Assembly: GCA_963920635.1 (NCBI GenBank)
Contig: OY987299.1
Location: 26,242,901-26,306,900 of the forward strand
DNA length: 64,000 nt
Origin: Pseudeuparius sepicola
Lineage: Eukaryota > Arthropoda > Insecta > Coleoptera > Anthribidae
Reading direction: 5' to 3'
In this document: piece by piece, positions 27,198 through 64,000 of the stretch
Layout: every line of letters begins with the position of its first letter
How positions within the stretch are numbered: position 1 is the stretch's first letter
The notes under the pieces: generated by a model
What the model was told of the DNA's origin: nothing
Databases searched by the model: none
The model's input: the letters and a program-made list of their open reading frames with translations, nothing else
Made by a program: the position numbers and the translations under genes

Positions 27198-28888
27198 ATG
27201 GATATTAGCGTTGATGATATAGAACTAGCCAGCGATAACGATGATGATGATGATGTACAACTAACACCAGCTGAAATTATAGAACGCATGGAAGAAGCAT
27301 GGATAAATGAAAAATATGCTCCGGAGATTTTGCCACATCAATCTGAAATAGTAGACTGCCTATTAGGTCAGATTACATATATGGAGGAAAATCTTCAAAC
27401 TGTACCAAGTGATAACCTGAAGAAGAGCATTCATCAGATGGAAGTAGACAGATTAAGATTTTTGGTTTCCAGTTATTTGAGAACTCGATTAGAAAAAATT
27501 GAAACATATTATAATCATATTTTGAAACAAGAAGATCAACGAAGCAGAAAAAATGAGGGGTTATATTTAACTGACAATGAGCTCGCATTTGCCAAGGAGT
27601 ATGCTGAAAGTATGTTTTTTACTACTAACCTGAGAAATCACCATTATTTACCTCATTCCTCTAATGAGAAGTAATATTTCTCTCCCTAGGTAAATAATGA
27701 TAATAAAAAAATACCTAGGTAAATAATGAAAAATTTTCTATATGACATTTAATTATCAGCTTGACAACTGAACTCCCAGCGTTGACTGACGTGTCAGTTT
27801 TGGTCTTCTTTATTTTTGCTATTTTATTTTGAAAAACAGAAATGCAAAATTATTTTTTATGGATCGTTCAAATTTATAAACAGAATTCTGTCTGTCAATC
27901 TAACAGAAAAAACTTATCTACATTTTTAAAAAATTACATTGAAATAAGTTACACAAATTAGGTCGATATAATTGAAGTAGGTAGTTTAAATTTCTAAACA
28001 TAAAACTTCTCTCCAGAAATATTTGGGGGACCAAGCCCCCCGACGCTACGCCACTGAGTTTGTCCTTGGTTTCATTCCTTCAGTAACCAGCAATTATCAC
28101 CACCAGACCTTGCCTAAAATGTTTATGGTTAACCAATGTAATTTAGGTGAATAACCAGGATGAATTGTCAAACTACCTACCCTAAATAATTTTAGGTAAT
28201 TCAGGAACTTCTTTATGTCCACTTTTTTGCAGACATTGAGGATATGTTCACAGAGAAATGATTGCGAAAGTAGTAAAACTAGTGAAATATTGAAAAGGAG
28301 TTTTTTTTTAACATGTGATGAACGTTTGGGATTTGAAAAGAAGTTTTGAAAAAATTCTACATACTGGACATCTCTGAAATATCATTTAACAAGTTAAGAG
28401 TTTTATATGTGTGATAAATGTTTTTTGGAATTTGTGGAAGTTTACATAAAAGCTTGGCTTTTGGTGATGTTCTCTGCACATTAGTATTTCTATATTTTGT
28501 CACTACACGAGACCACCCTGTTCCGAAGAACGACCAAGTTTTAAAATTGTTACAAAAATACATCATTTGTCTCACAAAAATACACCCCTACTTTTAATAT
28601 AACTGTGTACTGTATCCATTGTATTTTTCAGGCCTTGGACAGTATTTTGGTAGAATCCTAAATATACATTCAACAGTGTCAACGGAAGATTGGAACAACT
28701 ACCCAGTGATCCCAAATATCCATAGTTTTGTCTTCTTAAAATCAAAAGCGGATATAAAAGGAGTTAAGATTGATGAGGGTGAAAATAAACCAGAAGATGT
28801 TGCAGATGTACAAAAAGGATCACAACTTATTATTTCATACAATAGTATAGCAAGTTTGGTAAAGAATGGTGATGTGCATTTAATATAG
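27198..28888 (+). CDS. DNA replication complex GINS subunit SLD5 (two exons)
   Basis: SLD5 is one of four subunits of GINS, which joins MCM2-7 and CDC45 in the replicative helicase. I join exon 1 (27198-27609, donor GTATGT) to exon 2 (28632-28888, acceptor TTTTTCAG) across a phase-1 intron of about 1.0 kb. This gives 222 residues, the usual length for SLD5. Exon 1 has the acidic N-terminus and the family core LTPAEIIERMEEAWINEKYA, SIHQMEVDRLRF and SSYLRTRLEKIE. Exon 2 has NIHSFVFLK and ends with KGSQLIISYNSIASLVKNGD followed by VHLI, the typical C-terminal beta domain. The frame that runs past 27,609 is intron read-through. It is convergent with the ABC transporter gene. The gene appears intact. 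Confidence 0.93.
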
Positions 28889-30110
28889 GAGTGAAACAGA
28901 AAATACTAAAGGCAATTTAATTTCTCTTTTTATTATTTAATGTTAATAACCACAGAAAATCTATTCAGTATCTATCAATGGACCCCAATATCAATGCATT
29001 TGGGAAATGCATGGCCTTCTATGATTTACGGTTCCCTTCGGAGCCATGGAAAAATGAAAATGTATTTGTGTCAGACCCAGCATTATACTTTCCAAAGTGA
29101 GGCCGTTTCTTTCCTCATTCTAATGGTCTCAATCATTGCCAAGTATGCCATTTTATTGGAGAATCTATGAATATAACAGGTACTTTGATTGTTAGTAAAA
29201 ATTAATAATGGTTTCCATGATTTCTAAAAATTAGACTTGACAATGTTCTGTCAACAAACACAGAATATGGCAAGTGCCAAATGAATCAAATTTATTTTAT
29301 ATTTGAATTTGGTTTCCTGCAATTATTTCCAGGAATTTAAGTAATATAAGTATGGTAAGTCAGTGCCGATTTTGCTTGTTTAAGAATTTGTCGCTATTGC
29401 ACCTTGTTACCAGGTTCCTCAATCCATTTGTAATATGTATACTTCAACTAATCATGTAGTTTTTCTCGGTGATCATTATAAATTTTTTGTAATTTTATTT
29501 CTCTCCCAAGGTACCTCACAAACGTAAAATAAACTTATAGTTGTAGATAAAACCTGTTTAAAAAAAGACCTGACTGAAGCTACCTGCTTAATAATTTAAA
29601 ATTTTTGAAATACGATTTGTTTTGAACTACCTACTTATACGTAATGCCCACGTAATGGGAATTGTAGGATTACTAAAGGTGATACAGGAAAAATCTGGTT
29701 GCAATTATTGGGACTACTGCAGACGGCCGCATTACCTTTAACTGACTATCTGGAAGTTAGAAAACTTAAAAATTGTGAACTATGATGGGAAATATTTTGC
29801 CTCCTTTGGAATATATGGCACTGGCATGTCACATAAAACCTGATGGCAGTTGGACACTGACATATAACATAACCTTGTACCAGCCCAATTATGTGGTCTC
29901 GTTGGAGTATACAGAAAACAAACTTCCCCTCAAGGCTTTACTTTTCCTATGTGATAGACTGTGACATGCTGGGTCCCCTTATTTTAAAGAGTCCCTGATT
30001 TGTGTCAATTTTTGACAGGATAACAGATTTTTTGGGTTATACAATAAGTGGCAGTAGAAAAAAATAAATATATAAATATTAACAGCAGTAGCTTAGGTTC
30101 ATCCACAAAA
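28889..30110. other. Non-coding spacer downstream of SLD5
   Basis: This stretch is AT-rich with no recognisable gene. Short open frames around 28,940-29,170 and 29,780-29,960 show no domain pattern and no codon bias that I can support. Confidence 0.4.
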
Positions 30111-30113
30111 CCA

Positions 30114-31700
30114 CATATACAGTGTGTTCATTTAAGTGTGCAACATATGGGATTTTTTTTATTAATTACACAAGGAAAATGGAAATAGGTATTCCCGAAA
30201 GTTGGTGCATGTTTGATAATCATATTAGGCACACTTAGAATGGTTGAGAGTCAAACAGCATACAGGGTAGGTCAAAAAATATAAAAATTGTACAAGAGTC
30301 AAGTACCCTTATTTCAGAAAATTCAGCAAAATGTTATTAAGAAAAGTTGTCTAGAATTAAAAGTTATGCATGGCCTCCTAAGAAAATTTTTTTTTAAACA
30401 ATCTCTTAAAAAAATTGTTTTAATATTCACCCTAAATAATTTCATAAACCAATCAAAATTAAATCAATTTCGCATAACTTTGTTCAAATTCAAGCATATT
30501 TGTAAAATTAACTTAGATTTTTAATTTTTTAGGGAACCACAAACTTCATGTTTGTTGCAACGATATTAAACAAAACGATAATGTGTATAGTAAAAAAACT
30601 CTCATTTAAGGTGCAAAATGTTTATATTAAATGTTTATTAAGAGACTGTGGAAATTAATTGACGAAAAATATGTTTTTTCTAGCTATGTTTGTTTTTTTT
30701 TTGGTATTTAGGCATAGCTTTTAATTGTAAACAACTTTTCTCAATTACCTTTTGCTGAATATTTTGAAATAAGGGTACTTTAGCCAGGGGGCAGGCAGGG
30801 CAACGCCCTGCCTGGCAGAATGTTTGCCCTGCCTGAGCCGCAAGTTCACCATTCACCTCACCAGAGCCGTAGATAATTTGACCTTAAATTTTCTAAAAAT
30901 TTGCCTGCGGCCCATATTAGTCAGCACCTCAGAGAAATAACCTTGGTTATTAAGAGAAATAACCTTGGAAATAACCTTGGTTATTTCTCTCGAGGTCAGC
31001 ACACACCTCTATGTACTCTTTTTAAAAAAACAATAGGTAATCTTTATAAAAAACACCAATCTTTTTAAAAACCAATAATCTTTATTGTCCCACCTTCAAA
31101 CAAATTTTAATTATCTATACACTGGCCAGAAAATTTGTGCAAAAACTATAGACATAATGTGGCCCTTTGAAAGAAAATGTTAATTTATAGGGCACTATGA
31201 TGAGCACTAACTTTTATTTTTACTTCCATATCATAAAAGGGTGTTCAGTGGTACTTAATTACTGGATTTTTGTCTGTTAAAAATCAACAATAAAAGAGAA
31301 ATTTGTTACCACTTTTGCCTCCTCTATGAAAGAAAACAAAGTATTCTTGCCTCCTGCAAAAATGATTAGGTATGGGCCGCATAATTGGCAAAAAAAATTA
31401 CAATTGACGTAAAACTTTGACCTTGAAAATTTCACAAATGTTCGCGTGCAGCGCGATTTTTAATAACGAAATTTAAGTTTCGTTTTTACCCCCTCCTCTT
31501 CCCACCGACAATGTACCGCCCTGTAGGTACCTTTCCCTCACTTCTCAAATGTGTACTTGCACTGACAGGAAAGTGGTTTGCCCTGCCTGAAGTTTCTGTC
31601 TGGCTACGGCCCTGCAACCATCCTAAGTGCACCTAATATTATTGAACATGCATCAACTTTCGGCAATATCTGTATTTTGTTTGTGTAATAGTAATTGAAG
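30114..31700. mobile_element. Foldback element interrupted by a second element
   Basis: A left end TATACAGTGTGTTCATTTAA (30,117) begins an element whose inner arms pair: 30,300-30,370 (TACCCTTATTTCAGAAAATT) with 30,708-30,782, and 30,170-30,245 (TTCCCGAAAGTTGGTGCATG) with 31,610-31,695. The right arm is split by about 826 bp at 30,786-31,611, which starts CCAGGGGGCAGGCAGGGCAA and ends near GGCTACGGCCCTGC, a separate non-autonomous element with its own GC-rich ends. This gives a clear order of insertion. Confidence 0.65.
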
Positions 31701-31747
31701 TCATGAGGCGACTAAGAAGTCTGATATGTTATAATGTATTATATTGA

Positions 31748-31753
31748 TTTATT
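31748..31753 (-). terminator. Candidate polyadenylation signal of the ABCC gene
   Basis: TTTATT on the plus strand is AATAAA on the minus strand, about 257 bases beyond the stop codon at 32,010. Other AATAAA-like words lie nearby (about 31,830-31,860), so the exact site is uncertain. Confidence 0.45.
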
Positions 31754-32009
31754 TCATTAAAACCAAGTCTTCCGTTTCTACGGTCTATTTGTACACAAAA
31801 TATTTTTTGTTACATAAGTACATTCATCAAAAATAAATAATCTCTTCTCTGGCTTAACAAATAAACCTAACATTAATTCTGCATTGAGAAATAAGTAGTT
31901 TTAAAACATTAACTAACAGTACCTTGAACAACATTTCTCAGTTAAAATGTTCATGTTGTGACACAACAGTTGAAGTTAAAGCTCGTATATTTTGTGTAAC
32001 TGAGTAGCA

Positions 32010-63768
<31,759 letters not shown>

Positions 63769-64000
63769 TGCGTCTTTTTAAGGGCACTTATTATTATTCT
63801 TATTATTTTCTTTTCAACGTTATAAACTCGGTTGAAAATGATCACGACACATTATTTATCAGTTTTATCACACAAATTAGATTGTTTATATACATTTGCT
63901 AATTAATTGTTATAATATAGGTTAAAACGCCATGGCTTTGGCCGTCGAATGCCCACAGGCCACAGCCCACACCAGTCACGCACCACACCACACTCGAATA
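63769..64000 (-). promoter_or_regulatory. 5' untranslated region and probable promoter region of the ABCC gene
   Basis: The sequence immediately upstream of the ABCC start codon (ATG at 63768) is AT-rich and then becomes GC-richer after 63,930. No TATA box with a well-spaced initiator was found, so the transcription start is not placed and may lie beyond the window. Confidence 0.35.

Noticed and set aside
27610..27674. SLD5 exon 1 extending to the stop at 27,674
   Set aside because: A GTATGT donor at 27,610 and an in-phase exon 2 give a normal-length SLD5; the extension does not resemble the family.

Overview
The window is eukaryotic nuclear DNA, most likely from an insect. It is AT-rich and dense in transposons, and it holds two intron-containing insect-type genes plus Polinton, BEL/Pao and errantivirus-type elements. 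A beetle-like genome is possible, but the sequence alone does not settle the order. No bacterial features are present.

Left third (1-22,324): stacked large mobile elements. A Polinton/Maverick (about 1-18,660) encodes a protein-primed family B DNA polymerase and a small CHHC zinc-finger protein on the plus strand. Converging on these from the right, on the minus strand, are an OB-like small protein, the minor capsid (penton) protein, a small basic protein, the major capsid protein, a small membrane protein, a BIR-RING inhibitor of apoptosis, the packaging ATPase, a DUF8207-like protein, two paralogous fibre-like proteins, a chromodomain integrase and an unknown protein. Several genes carry single frame breaks (polymerase twice, IAP, ATPase) or an in-frame stop (DUF8207-like gene), so this copy is decaying. 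Some gene starts follow a TATA box and a TCAGT-type initiator. A young BEL/Pao retrotransposon (527-6764, identical 279-bp LTRs, 5-bp duplication CTCTG) has landed just upstream of the polymerase start. A 5'-truncated errantivirus-like element (18,681-22,324) abuts the Polinton's right end. Its pol ORF is fused in frame to a macro domain closely resembling the ADP-ribose glycohydrolase OARD1/TARG1, followed by a broken envelope gene and a 3' LTR.

Middle (22,325-31,700): degenerate repeats, several foldback (long inverted repeat) elements, a Tc1-like transposase remnant, and a two-exon gene for the GINS replication subunit SLD5 (27,198-28,888, +).

Right half (32,010-63,768, -): one 15-exon gene for an ABCC4/MRP4-like full transporter. 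I joined the exons by splice sites and reading phase; they sum to exactly 1,340 codons. Its long introns hold foldback elements with mariner-like ends, a tRNA-derived SINE, a hAT fragment, a near-perfect 1,348-bp tandem duplication and a large palindrome with (TA)n tracts.

The most notable observations are the macro-domain fusion in a retroelement pol, and the Polinton's two host-like accessory genes: a GTSF1/Asterix-type finger (piRNA-pathway family) and an IAP (anti-apoptosis family). Together they suggest mobile elements carrying counter-defence functions. That role is inference; the domains themselves are read directly from the sequence.
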